Origin: Deltaproteobacteria bacterium RBG_13_52_11
GTDB lineage: Bacteria; Desulfobacterota; B13-G15; RBG-16-54-18
Length of the DNA: 16,608 bases
Direction: 5' to 3'
Assembly (NCBI GenBank): GCA_001797745.1
Contig: MGQF01000045.1
Location: 12,315 to 28,922 of the forward strand
Shown: piece after piece, positions 7,666-14,468 of the stretch
Numbering within the stretch: the first letter of the stretch is position 1
Layout of the letters: each line of letters opens with the position of its first letter
Notes under the pieces: generated by a model
What the model saw: the letters and a program-made list of their open reading frames with translations, nothing else
The model's database searches: none
What the model was told of the DNA's origin: nothing
Made by a program: the position numbers and the translations under genes

Positions 7666-9995
7666 ACAAATACACCGTAATCAACCCACATTCAGAATTC
7701 AAGGTAATCAACACGCACGTCCATAATATAGACGGCGCTGCGAAGGTGACTGGCAGGGCAACTTATACCTTCGACGTGAAGCTGCCCAACATGCTCTATG
7801 GCAAGATCCTCAGAAGTCCGCACCCGCACGCGAAAATCTTGAACATCGATTACAGCAAGGCCCTGGAGCTTCCCGGCGTCATAGGTGTGGTGACAGGCAA
7901 GGACACCCTCGGTGTCAAGCAGGGTATCTGGCGGCGGTACCAAGATCTCTGCGATGAGCAGGTACTCACCGTTGAAAAGGTGCGTTACATCGGCGAGGCG
8001 GTTGCGGCGGTAGCGGCCATAACGGAAGAGATTGCGGAAAAGGCCCTTGACCTGATCGACGTTGACTATGAGGTGCTCCCTGCGGTTTTCGAACCGATGG
8101 AGGCGATCAAGAAAGAAGCTCCTGAGATCCATGAGGGTTTTGAGCGCAATATTAACGTTACCCGGCATATCGAGTGGGGGGACGTGGAGGAGGCCTTCGA
8201 GGAAGCAGAGTACATACGGGAAGACTGGTTCAAGTGCGGCGGTCAGGCCCACATGTGTATGGAGACCCGCGCGGCAGTGTCGGACTACACCCCTGACGGA
8301 AAGCTCACTATTTACCATTCCAACCAATCTCCCTATTACATGCAGGGACTGATGGCCGGTGTGCTCGGTATGAGGGAGGGGGATATCCGCGTCATCTCTA
8401 CCTATGTTGGCGGCGGTTTCGGCGGCAAGTTCGAGCTCGACGGCGCGATCTTCTGCAGCGCCGTGCTCTCCAAGAAGCTCCATAGGCCGGTCAAGATCGT
8501 CTTCACCCGTGAAGAGGATTTTATTGCATCCAAGAGAAGAACGCCCATGTTCTACTACGTACGGACCGGCGTGAAAAAGGACGGTACCTTCTGCGCGCGG
8601 GAAGCCAAGGTTTTCACCAATGGCGGCGCATACACCGGCATGGGTGCAACGGCCCTTTACCTCACCGGTTTCTTCCACTCCTTCCCATACAGATGGAAGG
8701 GCTACCGCTATGACGGCTACCGGGTCTACACGAACACCCTTCCATCGACCTCCATGCGCGGTTTTGGTGCTCCTCAGGCCATGTTCTGTTCAGAGCAGCA
8801 GATCGAATGGATTGCGGCTGATCTCGGCCTTGATCCGATCGAGATGAGACGGAAGAACTCCCATTATGAAGGCTATGAAGTGCCTGGTCAGGCAACCATC
8901 GCAAGCTGCGGCATCGATCAGTGCTACGACGAGATCAAAAAATGGATCGCTAGCAAGGGTAAATTGCCTGCCAACCGGTCCATCGGAATTTCTGCCTGCG
9001 GCTTTATGTCCGGCGGCATTTTTAACTGGTTCGACACCCCCTATTCTTTCTCCTCCGCGGTGATCACCATCAATCAGGATGGAACCGTAGAACTGCATGT
9101 CGGAGCCCAGGAGATCGGTCAGGGCTCCAATACCACCATGGCCATCATCTGCGCAGAGACGTTGGGTGTCAAAGTTGAGGATATCAAGGTGCACTCGGGC
9201 GATACCGATCACTGCCCGCCTGACCTCGGTGCATGGGGCTCCAGGCAGACCCTCATGGCCGGCAATGCCGTGAAGATGGCGGCAGAAGACGCAAAGAAAC
9301 AGCTTCTTGAGTTCGCTTACGCACAGTCGGGATATAATATCGTATACGACCTTGATATAAAAGACAGATGGGTACACGCCATTGCCCGTCCGGAGAGGGG
9401 TTATGACTACGGTGAACTCGTAAAGAAGGCACTCCGCGGCAAGGACGGCCAGAGGATCGTCGGCAGGGGTTATTACACGCCTCACAGAAAAGGTATGATC
9501 TCCCCCGCATACAGCTACATGCTCCAGGGAGTCGAGGTGGAAGTTGATGAGGAGACAGGCAAGATCAAGCTCGTCGACAGCTTCACGGCCCACGACTGCG
9601 GGCAACCCATCAACCATCTCGGCCTCATCGGCCAGCTCGAGGGTGCCTTCTCCATGGCTGCCGGCTACGGCTACCTAGAGTATATGCCCTATGAAGACGG
9701 CAAGCTGATGAACCCGAACCTGGTGGACTATAAGATGATCCGGGCTACAGAGATGCCTCCAGCGAATATCGCCGAGATTGACACCTATGAACCAGAAGGA
9801 CCATACGGCGCTAAGGAGGCAGGGGAAGGCCTTACCAACCCGACTGCTGCAGCCATCGGCAACGCCATCTTTCACCGTTTCGGCGTGCAAATGAAGGAAA
9901 ATCCTATAAGGCCTGAGATGATTCTGAATGCCCTGAGAGAAAAGGCAGAGCAAGATAAGGCAGCAGGGAAAGATAAACCAGGGAAGAAGAAATAA
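7662..9995 (+). CDS. Molybdenum hydroxylase, molybdenum-cofactor-binding subunit
   Basis: This 777-residue catalytic subunit belongs to the xanthine dehydrogenase family (CoxL/HcrA type). The N-terminal a/b hammerhead domain begins near GAAKVTGRATYTFDV. The pterin site has YVGGGFGGKFE (248-258), MRGFGAPQ (365-372) and GAQEIGQGSNT (481-491). The expected catalytic glutamate is E722 in GPYGAKEAGEGL, a form seen in the 4-hydroxybenzoyl-CoA reductase/CO dehydrogenase branch. The CO dehydrogenase active-site loop with its cysteine is absent: STSMRGFGA stands there, so this is not CO dehydrogenase. It hydroxylates its substrate with oxygen from water. The adjacent CoA ligase hints at a CoA-ester substrate. 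The tail after about residue 762 is lysine-rich (KAAGKDKPGKKK) and probably disordered. No xdhC/coxF-type chaperone gene lies in the window. Confidence 0.95.
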   Translation: MNKYTVINPHSEFKVINTHVHNIDGAAKVTGRATYTFDVKLPNMLYGKILRSPHPHAKILNIDYSKALELPGVIGVVTGKDTLGVKQGIWRRYQDLCDEQVLTVEKVRYIGEAVAAVAAITEEIAEKALDLIDVDYEVLPAVFEPMEAIKKEAPEIHEGFERNINVTRHIEWGDVEEAFEEAEYIREDWFKCGGQAHMCMETRAAVSDYTPDGKLTIYHSNQSPYYMQGLMAGVLGMREGDIRVISTYVGGGFGGKFELDGAIFCSAVLSKKLHRPVKIVFTREEDFIASKRRTPMFYYVRTGVKKDGTFCAREAKVFTNGGAYTGMGATALYLTGFFHSFPYRWKGYRYDGYRVYTNTLPSTSMRGFGAPQAMFCSEQQIEWIAADLGLDPIEMRRKNSHYEGYEVPGQATIASCGIDQCYDEIKKWIASKGKLPANRSIGISACGFMSGGIFNWFDTPYSFSSAVITINQDGTVELHVGAQEIGQGSNTTMAIICAETLGVKVEDIKVHSGDTDHCPPDLGAWGSRQTLMAGNAVKMAAEDAKKQLLEFAYAQSGYNIVYDLDIKDRWVHAIARPERGYDYGELVKKALRGKDGQRIVGRGYYTPHRKGMISPAYSYMLQGVEVEVDEETGKIKLVDSFTAHDCGQPINHLGLIGQLEGAFSMAAGYGYLEYMPYEDGKLMNPNLVDYKMIRATEMPPANIAEIDTYEPEGPYGAKEAGEGLTNPTAAAIGNAIFHRFGVQMKENPIRPEMILNALREKAEQDKAAGKDKPGKKK

Positions 9996-10017
9996 TAATA
10001 CTATAAGGAGAGATACC

Positions 10018-10251
10018 ATGGGCGATCCAATAATATGTCCTGTATGCGGCAGAAAAGCAAAAACAGGGAGTGCCATAGATTGTGCCAGGCATATGTTCGG
10101 TACCGGTGATAAACCGCATCGGCAGTGGGTTGAAGCGCAGGGTTTATCATTTATTGATCTTTTGATCGAACAGGCCACAACACCGGGAAACAAAAGCTAT
10201 GTTGCCCTGGCTGAGATCATTGAAAAACACGCACAGGCACAAAAAAAATAG
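10018..10251 (+). CDS. Small zinc-finger-like protein, unknown function
   Basis: This 77-residue protein begins ICPVCGRKAKTG and continues to CARHMFGTGD. The pattern C7-x2-C10-x14-H25-x8-H34, with an extra C22, could bind one zinc ion in a C2H2-like manner. The rest is helical in character and ends in a lysine-rich tail. AAGGAGAG lies 6-8 nt before the ATG. It follows the molybdenum subunit by 22 nt and precedes the CoxG-like gene in the same direction. It has no known function I can name. Being inside the enzyme operon, it may be an assembly factor or a small nucleic-acid-binding regulator; neither is shown by the sequence. Confidence 0.7.
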   Translation: MGDPIICPVCGRKAKTGSAIDCARHMFGTGDKPHRQWVEAQGLSFIDLLIEQATTPGNKSYVALAEIIEKHAQAQKK

Positions 10252-10307
10252 GGAAATAGTTAAAGAAGGTCGATTCTAAATATAAATAATAAATAAAGGA
10301 GGGTTTC

Positions 10308-10760
10308 ATGATTATAGAGGGAGGTTTTACAATAAATGCGCCCATTGACAAGTTGTTCGATTTCTTATTGAAACCGGATACTATTATGACATGTCTGCCT
10401 GGCGCTGAGTCGGTAAAGATGCTCGATGACACCACCTATGAGTGTGTGGTGAAACAAAAAGTCGGACCTATTTCAGCAAAGCTGAAATTTCTGAATAGAC
10501 TAACGAAAGTGGAACGGCCGACCCATATAGAGGTTGAGGGTGAGGGCGAAGATGTGACGAAGCTCGGCCATTTTAAGCAGAAGAGCATTGTGGATTTGAA
10601 AGAAGTATCGCCGGGCAAGGTAGAGATTAAATATAAGACAGACGTGAGCATCGTTGGGAAGCTTGCCATGTTCGGCGACAGGATAATGAGGGCCAAAGCC
10701 AAGGATACCGAGAAGGAATTCACCAAGAGGTTACAGGAAAAACTGACAAGCATAGCATAG
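10308..10760 (+). CDS. CoxG-like SRPBCC protein (short form)
   Basis: At 150 residues it matches the CoxG/carbon monoxide dehydrogenase subunit G family, a START-like (SRPBCC) fold with a deep hydrophobic cavity. The opening GGFTINAPIDKLFDFLLKP and the CLPGAESVKMLDD segment are typical, as is the later GKVEIKYKTDVSIVGKLAMFG. CoxG of aerobic CO oxidisers is longer and has a C-terminal membrane anchor; this protein ends after the SRPBCC domain, so it is probably soluble. CoxG-like proteins usually accompany molybdenum hydroxylases and are thought to help recruit or assemble the enzyme. AAAGGAGGG precedes the ATG at 10308. It is the last gene before the probable terminator at 10801. Confidence 0.88.
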   Translation: MIIEGGFTINAPIDKLFDFLLKPDTIMTCLPGAESVKMLDDTTYECVVKQKVGPISAKLKFLNRLTKVERPTHIEVEGEGEDVTKLGHFKQKSIVDLKEVSPGKVEIKYKTDVSIVGKLAMFGDRIMRAKAKDTEKEFTKRLQEKLTSIA

Positions 10761-10771
10761 AAATTTTGCTA

Positions 10772-11086
10772 TTAAATTCTTATCAGCTTGGAGGTAGACA
10801 GGGCACTGATGTAACACTCGGTGCCCTTTATTTTAGTGGCGCTGAGCAAGGCAGATCCTCTTCTGATGACCAAGGGGCTCTCCGTACCCTGCTCAGTCAA
10901 GGTGTCACAGCTGATATCCTCGGTGTTTAAACAGTACACACAGGCCTTGCCGGCTTTGATGAGGTGGTAAGACCTTGCTGCACGGATGATCGAAGTACTC
11001 AGGTGCTCAAGATAGCCGGCCACCCCAAGCGAATCCAAGCCATCGAACATCCGATGTAATCGACTCTCACTATGTGCTATTTTCAC
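10772..11086 (-). CDS. Possible hypothetical protein or gene fragment
   Basis: A 104-codon minus-strand ORF from GTG 11086 to TAA 10772. Codon choice looks like that of a real gene (many ATC, GCC, CTG, AAG codons), with segments such as HLSTSIIRAARSYHLIKAGKACVYC. There is no ribosome binding site upstream, and the frame is closed by TGA at 11101-11099 just before the start. The likely terminator of the rightward operon (10801-10836) falls within its last 20 codons. I do not recognise the family. It may be a remnant of a larger gene or a chance ORF. Confidence 0.3.
   Translation of the reverse strand: MKIAHSESRLHRMFDGLDSLGVAGYLEHLSTSIIRAARSYHLIKAGKACVYCLNTEDISCDTLTEQGTESPLVIRRGSALLSATKIKGTECYISALSTSKLIRI
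10801..10836 (+). terminator. Probable rho-independent terminator of the molybdenum hydroxylase operon
   Basis: GGGCACTG (10801-10808) pairs with CGGTGCCC (10819-10826) through 8 bp including one G-T pair, with a 10-nt loop, followed directly by TTTATTTTAG. It lies 40 nt after the stop of the CoxG-like gene. The overlap with a possible minus-strand ORF lowers certainty. Confidence 0.6.
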
Positions 11087-11242
11087 CGGCTGGGGGTATC
11101 AGCGAATCGCACAGTATTATTGCTGTCCTCGAATTGAGCGGCTCAGTAGAAGTTGGGGGAGATGGACTGCGCATGTCCACTATGAGATATTCGCGCACCG
11201 GAGATCGGGGCAGGGTCAACGATTGAGCTGGGTTTCTTTTGC

Positions 11243-11270
11243 TTGACTTGTATAGAGAATTCAGTAAAAT
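11243..11270 (+). promoter_or_regulatory. Promoter of tRNA-Glu
   Basis: TTGACT (11243-11248), a 16-bp spacer and TAAAAT (11265-11270) each match 5 of 6 consensus bases. The -10 box ends 38 bp before the mature tRNA 5' end, giving a short leader of about 30 nt, as is usual for tRNA genes. Confidence 0.7.
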
Positions 11271-11308
11271 TGTTGATATCATTTTCGAATATTTAGATCG
11301 ACAGTCAC

Positions 11309-11384
11309 GGTCCCATCGTCTAGTGGCCTAGGACGTCGGCCTCTCACGCCGAAAACAGGGGTTCGAGTCCCCTTGGGACCACCA
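11309..11384 (+). tRNA. tRNA-Glu (anticodon CTC)
   Basis: A 76-nt tRNA including encoded CCA. The acceptor stem GGTCCCA (11309-11315) pairs with TGGGACC (11374-11380), followed by A and CCA. The anticodon stem is TCGGC/GCCGA (11336-11340, 11348-11352) around loop CTCTCAC, which gives anticodon CTC. The T-arm GGGG-TTCGAGT-CCCC is perfect. The D-arm contains CTAGTGGCCTAGGAC. No terminator is evident before the GTG of the next gene 41 nt downstream, so read-through into that gene is possible. Confidence 0.97.
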
Positions 11385-11425
11385 AAAATTTAAAAAAGTT
11401 ACTTTGGGGAGGCCTTACCTTAAAG

Positions 11426-11944
11426 GTGAACATAAAACCGCTTTGTTTTTTTCTTTTGGTGACGGGACTAAGCTTAGCCTCCTCGGTCTTCGCCCAGGAA
11501 ACCGACGTTTCGCTGCTGAAGGAGAGGATCATCAATCTCCAAAGCATGAATCCTCTCGGCATTCGCACCCTTGTTGCCTGCTCGAAGGTGACGGATTATG
11601 GTTCCTATGAACCCCTGCCCGACAACAAGGTGAAATCTGGGGATGTGATCTTTTTCTATTTTGAACCCCAAAATCCCTCTACTCAGAAGGCGGAAGGAAA
11701 ATATGAGATCTGGCTCACTCAGGACATGGTCGTCCTCACCCAAGCGCAACAAGAGGTGTTTAAAAAAGAAGATGCCCTCGAGATCCATTACCTAACCAGT
11801 TCACCCCGTCTCGATATCTACGGAGTTTATCAACTGACATTAGCCGATATTTCCCCAGGGAAATATCTCTTCAAGGTGATCTTGCACGATAAAATAAAGG
11901 GTGAAAAGGCCTCAGCTACGTGGGCCTGTGAGGTGGTAAAGTGA
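11426..11944 (+). CDS. Secreted protein of unknown function
   Basis: A 172-residue protein with a clear N-terminal signal peptide: MNIKPLCFFLLVTGLSLASSVFA, with likely cleavage after AFA-type VFA before QETD, so it is exported to the periplasm. The mature part (LVACSKVTDYGSYEP, KSGDVIFFYFEPQN, YGVYQLTLADISPGKYLFKVILHD) looks like a beta-sandwich. The segment on delivering an input and then GKYLFKVILHD resembles Ig-like accessory domains, but I do not recognise a named family. Two cysteines (C52, C168) could form a disulfide. The start is GTG: no other in-frame start exists upstream. Its ribosome binding site is unclear, either GGGGAGG 13 nt upstream or AAAGG adjoining the GTG. The gene begins 41 nt after the tRNA. 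Confidence 0.7.
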   Translation: MNIKPLCFFLLVTGLSLASSVFAQETDVSLLKERIINLQSMNPLGIRTLVACSKVTDYGSYEPLPDNKVKSGDVIFFYFEPQNPSTQKAEGKYEIWLTQDMVVLTQAQQEVFKKEDALEIHYLTSSPRLDIYGVYQLTLADISPGKYLFKVILHDKIKGEKASATWACEVVK

Positions 11945-12046
11945 CAATTTTTGTCTATAGCATGGACACAGTAGGGCATTCCGCACACGTGATATCTTCC
12001 TTTCTCTTACCCCCTTTTTCTAACTAGCCGTTTTTAAAGGAGATTT

Positions 12047-12133
12047 ATGCCCATATCTTTTGTTGTCCTTTTTCTTGAAAAATGGCACCCAAAATGCTTT
12101 AAAGAGATGGTAAAAATCGGTATGAGGAGATAG
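12047..12133 (+). CDS. Possible 28-residue leader peptide
   Basis: A short ORF, M-P-I-S-F-V-V-L-F-L-E-K-W then a basic tail ending MRR, has a good Shine-Dalgarno (AAAGGAG, 6 nt before ATG). It ends at TAG 12131-12133, two bases before the TTG start of the next gene. Its last codons contain the AGGAG of that gene. The arrangement would couple translation to the TTG start. There is no family evidence. Confidence 0.3.
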   Translation: MPISFVVLFLEKWHPKCFKEMVKIGMRR

Positions 12134-12135
12134 CC

Positions 12136-13395
12136 TTGAGCGACGGGCAAGAGGCAAGGTACAGGGTCACCTTTTTAGGGCCTGTCCATAACGATATCGC
12201 CAACGTGAATAAGTTGGCAGAAGGCCTGAGAGATCGTTTTAAGCTCTCTGTCGAGGCGATCACCAAGGTGATGAAGATGGCCCCGGTCGTGATCAAGAAA
12301 GGGGCCACCTTATCAGAGGCCCAGAGATATAAAGAGGCCCTGGAGGCCATCGGGGCGAGGGTCCAATTAGAGCCAGAGCCTATCGAGGAAGCAAGAGGTC
12401 AATTGCAACAAACAGAGGGGAAACCCTCTCCTCTCGAGCGAGAACCTCAGATCATCCCCGTGAAGGCGAAAACTCCCCCCTCTTTTCTAAAGACGGCTGC
12501 AACTGAGGAGCAAGCAGGACCACAAATGACCACGTGCCCTCAGTGTGGGGTTGTGCAGGAGGCGACGGATGAGTGCATCAAGTGCGGCGTGATCATCTCT
12601 AAATTTTTGAAATATCAAACGGAGGTCAAACCCGCGGAAGTTGAAGGGGTTACTCCTGGCGCTGCCGGAACCCCTACAGAGGGACCCCAACCTCCAAGAA
12701 TGATCGGCACCCCAATGGAGGAACCAACAGGTTCCACCCCCTGGGAGGATATGGCCATCCTCGGTTTTTTTACCGCCTTTTTCAGGACCATGAAGGAGGT
12801 CCTCTTCTCCCCTACTGCTTTTTTTAGAAGGATGCCTGTGGACAAAGGCATTTCAAACCCCCTTTTCTATGGAGTCATCATATCTTTCTTGGCGACGATC
12901 ATCGCCCTGTTATTTCAATTTGCTGTGACCGGTTTTATCGGGAGCTTTACCGGAGAGGAAGGCATGAAGGGCATGGAAGGCGTGAACCTCTTCCAGGTCA
13001 CTTTTATCCTTCTATACGCCTTCTTTTTTCCCATCCTGGCCGCCGTCGGACTCTTTATAGTTAGTGGAATTTTACACCTTTGCCTCCTGATAGTAGGCGG
13101 GGGGAAGAGGGGTTTTGAGACAACCTTTAGGGTGGTGGCTTATACTTGTAGTACTCAGGTCTTCTCCCTCGTGCCATTCATTGGGCCTTTCATCTACTTC
13201 TTCTATACGCTTGTCGTATATGTCATCGGCTTCAGGGAAAGCCATCGTACCACCACGGGGAGGGCATTCATCGCCGTGTTACTCCCCATGATTATTGTGT
13301 TGTTCTTCATCGGCTTAATAGTTTTTGCTATCGTTATTCCTTTCATTCTTTCACAAGGCCAAATGATGCAGCAGCAACAACCCCCTAGCTTTTAG
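12136..13395 (+). CDS. Zinc-ribbon, Yip1-domain membrane protein with L7/L12-like N-terminus
   Basis: A 419-residue multidomain protein. Residues 8-80 (LSVEAITKVMKMAPVVIKK, then SEAQRYKEALEAIGARVQLE) follow the pattern of the ribosomal L7/L12 C-terminal domain. A proline-rich linker leads to a zinc ribbon: C134-P-x-C137 and C147-x2-C150-G. After another linker comes a Yip1-type membrane domain with about five hydrophobic segments near 243-268, 286-302, 303-320, 333-365 and 377-405. The tail is Q-rich (QMMQQQQPPSF). Yip1 proteins are integral membrane proteins of unclear bacterial function. The start is TTG at 12136, chosen because AGGAG (12125-12129) stands 6 nt ahead and no ATG fits. It stands alone and converges with the coiled-coil gene. 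Confidence 0.82.
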   Translation: MSDGQEARYRVTFLGPVHNDIANVNKLAEGLRDRFKLSVEAITKVMKMAPVVIKKGATLSEAQRYKEALEAIGARVQLEPEPIEEARGQLQQTEGKPSPLEREPQIIPVKAKTPPSFLKTAATEEQAGPQMTTCPQCGVVQEATDECIKCGVIISKFLKYQTEVKPAEVEGVTPGAAGTPTEGPQPPRMIGTPMEEPTGSTPWEDMAILGFFTAFFRTMKEVLFSPTAFFRRMPVDKGISNPLFYGVIISFLATIIALLFQFAVTGFIGSFTGEEGMKGMEGVNLFQVTFILLYAFFFPILAAVGLFIVSGILHLCLLIVGGGKRGFETTFRVVAYTCSTQVFSLVPFIGPFIYFFYTLVVYVIGFRESHRTTTGRAFIAVLLPMIIVLFFIGLIVFAIVIPFILSQGQMMQQQQPPSF

Positions 13396-13481
13396 TTTAT
13401 TGGTTTCAAGCTATTTTAGGGTTTTTGCTACTGTATGTAGCTCGTGGAATTGGGCTAATTAAAAGGGGCGATTTACAAGCG

Positions 13482-13520
13482 GGGTCCGAGGATTCAAGAT
13501 CGCTTTTCCCCCTCGAACCC
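13482..13520. repeat. Inverted repeat between convergent genes
   Basis: GGGTCCGAGG (13482-13491) and CCTCGAACCC (13511-13520) can pair over 10 bp with one G-T type mismatch around a 19-nt loop, in the 177-bp gap between two convergent genes. It is not followed directly by a T-run on either strand, so it is at best an imperfect bidirectional terminator. Confidence 0.4.
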
Positions 13521-13572
13521 TCGATGCCCGGCTCTCTTTTCAGCAGCTTATTTGAAAAGAAAAATCTTGTTT

Positions 13573-14466
13573 TTAGTCTTCCAGGAGATCGGGAAGGATA
13601 TCGATGAGGAACTTCCTATCGATCTCCCATACCCCTTTCATCAATCCCCTGATCTTCCCCCACGGGACCTGAGGATCCTTTGTCTCTTGGGTCAAACGCT
13701 GCAGGAGGGCCTTCTTCCCCTTCACTCTCAACAGCTCCTCCATAGTCTTCTGGACCTTCCGCATCTCCACATCGGGGTTCTTTATCTGCTCCTCTAACTG
13801 CTGGAGGAGCTCCTCGATCCTTACCTCCTCGCTGCGGAGGTTGGCCCCTTCCAAGGCCTCCTCGAGGGTAGTCTGCACCCTCTCCAGATCCCTTTTATCC
13901 TGCTCTAACTCATGGAGCAATTCCTTGATATCTTTTTCTTGCCTTAGCTCACTCACCTCCTCGACAGGCACCTTTTTCCGCCTCCGCACACTCAGTTCAT
14001 CCGCAGGCGCCTTCGGTGGTGCCTTTGGAGGCATCGCCGAAAGCACTTCCGGAGGCGTAGGTTCGGCCGCAGGTGTAGCTTCTTCCTGCAAGGCCCCCTT
14101 ACTTACTGTGCTAATGAATTCAGCTTCATCAATCTCCTTCCCATCCTCCCCGAGGAGGTGAGATACTTTCAGGGCCTCTTCAAGGAGGATCCGCGCCCGC
14201 TCTAGATCTATCTTGAAGACGGCCTTTCCCTTTCCCCTGATATCATGTTCCTCCTCCCACATCCTATCTTCTTTGCGGCGAGAATTCAGCTCTTTGAATT
14301 GGCTAAGGATGGGGGAGCCTTCGCCATAGATCGCCTTGAGGGTGGACCTCGCCTCTTTCTTCCATTCTTGGAATTTGGGATGCTGGTGATCGATCCCTTC
14401 ATGCTTCAGGGTGTCGATCTCGTCCATCAGCCTCTGAAGTTTTTGTCTGTCTTGTTCCCTCGCCAT
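13573..14466 (-). CDS. Coiled-coil protein of unknown function
   Basis: A 297-residue, highly charged, helical protein. Residues 1-110 form a helical unit with FQEWKKEARSTLKAIYGEGSP and DLERARILLEEAL segments. A proline/alanine linker (about 126-160, containing PPKAPPKAPADE) follows. The second half (about 165-260: ELRQEKDIKELLHELEQDKR, EELLQQLEEQIK) is a long predicted coiled coil. There is no signal peptide or membrane segment, so it is cytoplasmic. I do not recognise a family. It starts 2 nt after the stop of the AICAR transformylase gene (TGA-GC-ATG) without its own clear ribosome binding site, so translation is probably coupled, although nothing else links it to purine synthesis. Confidence 0.75.
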   Translation of the reverse strand: MAREQDRQKLQRLMDEIDTLKHEGIDHQHPKFQEWKKEARSTLKAIYGEGSPILSQFKELNSRRKEDRMWEEEHDIRGKGKAVFKIDLERARILLEEALKVSHLLGEDGKEIDEAEFISTVSKGALQEEATPAAEPTPPEVLSAMPPKAPPKAPADELSVRRRKKVPVEEVSELRQEKDIKELLHELEQDKRDLERVQTTLEEALEGANLRSEEVRIEELLQQLEEQIKNPDVEMRKVQKTMEELLRVKGKKALLQRLTQETKDPQVPWGKIRGLMKGVWEIDRKFLIDILPDLLED

Positions 14467-14468
14467 GC

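Noticed and set aside
7692..8678. Long minus-strand ORF of 328 codons
   Set aside because: It is antisense to the molybdenum-binding subunit, has no recognisable family, and the plus-strand frame has complete family motifs.
8790..9617. Minus-strand ORF of 275 codons
   Set aside because: Also antisense to the molybdenum-binding subunit gene and without family character; a by-product of its codon bias.
6292..9995. Calling the enzyme 4-hydroxybenzoyl-CoA reductase or CO dehydrogenase
   Set aside because: The FAD subunit lacks the [4Fe-4S] insertion of the former, and the large subunit lacks the cysteine-containing active-site loop of the latter.
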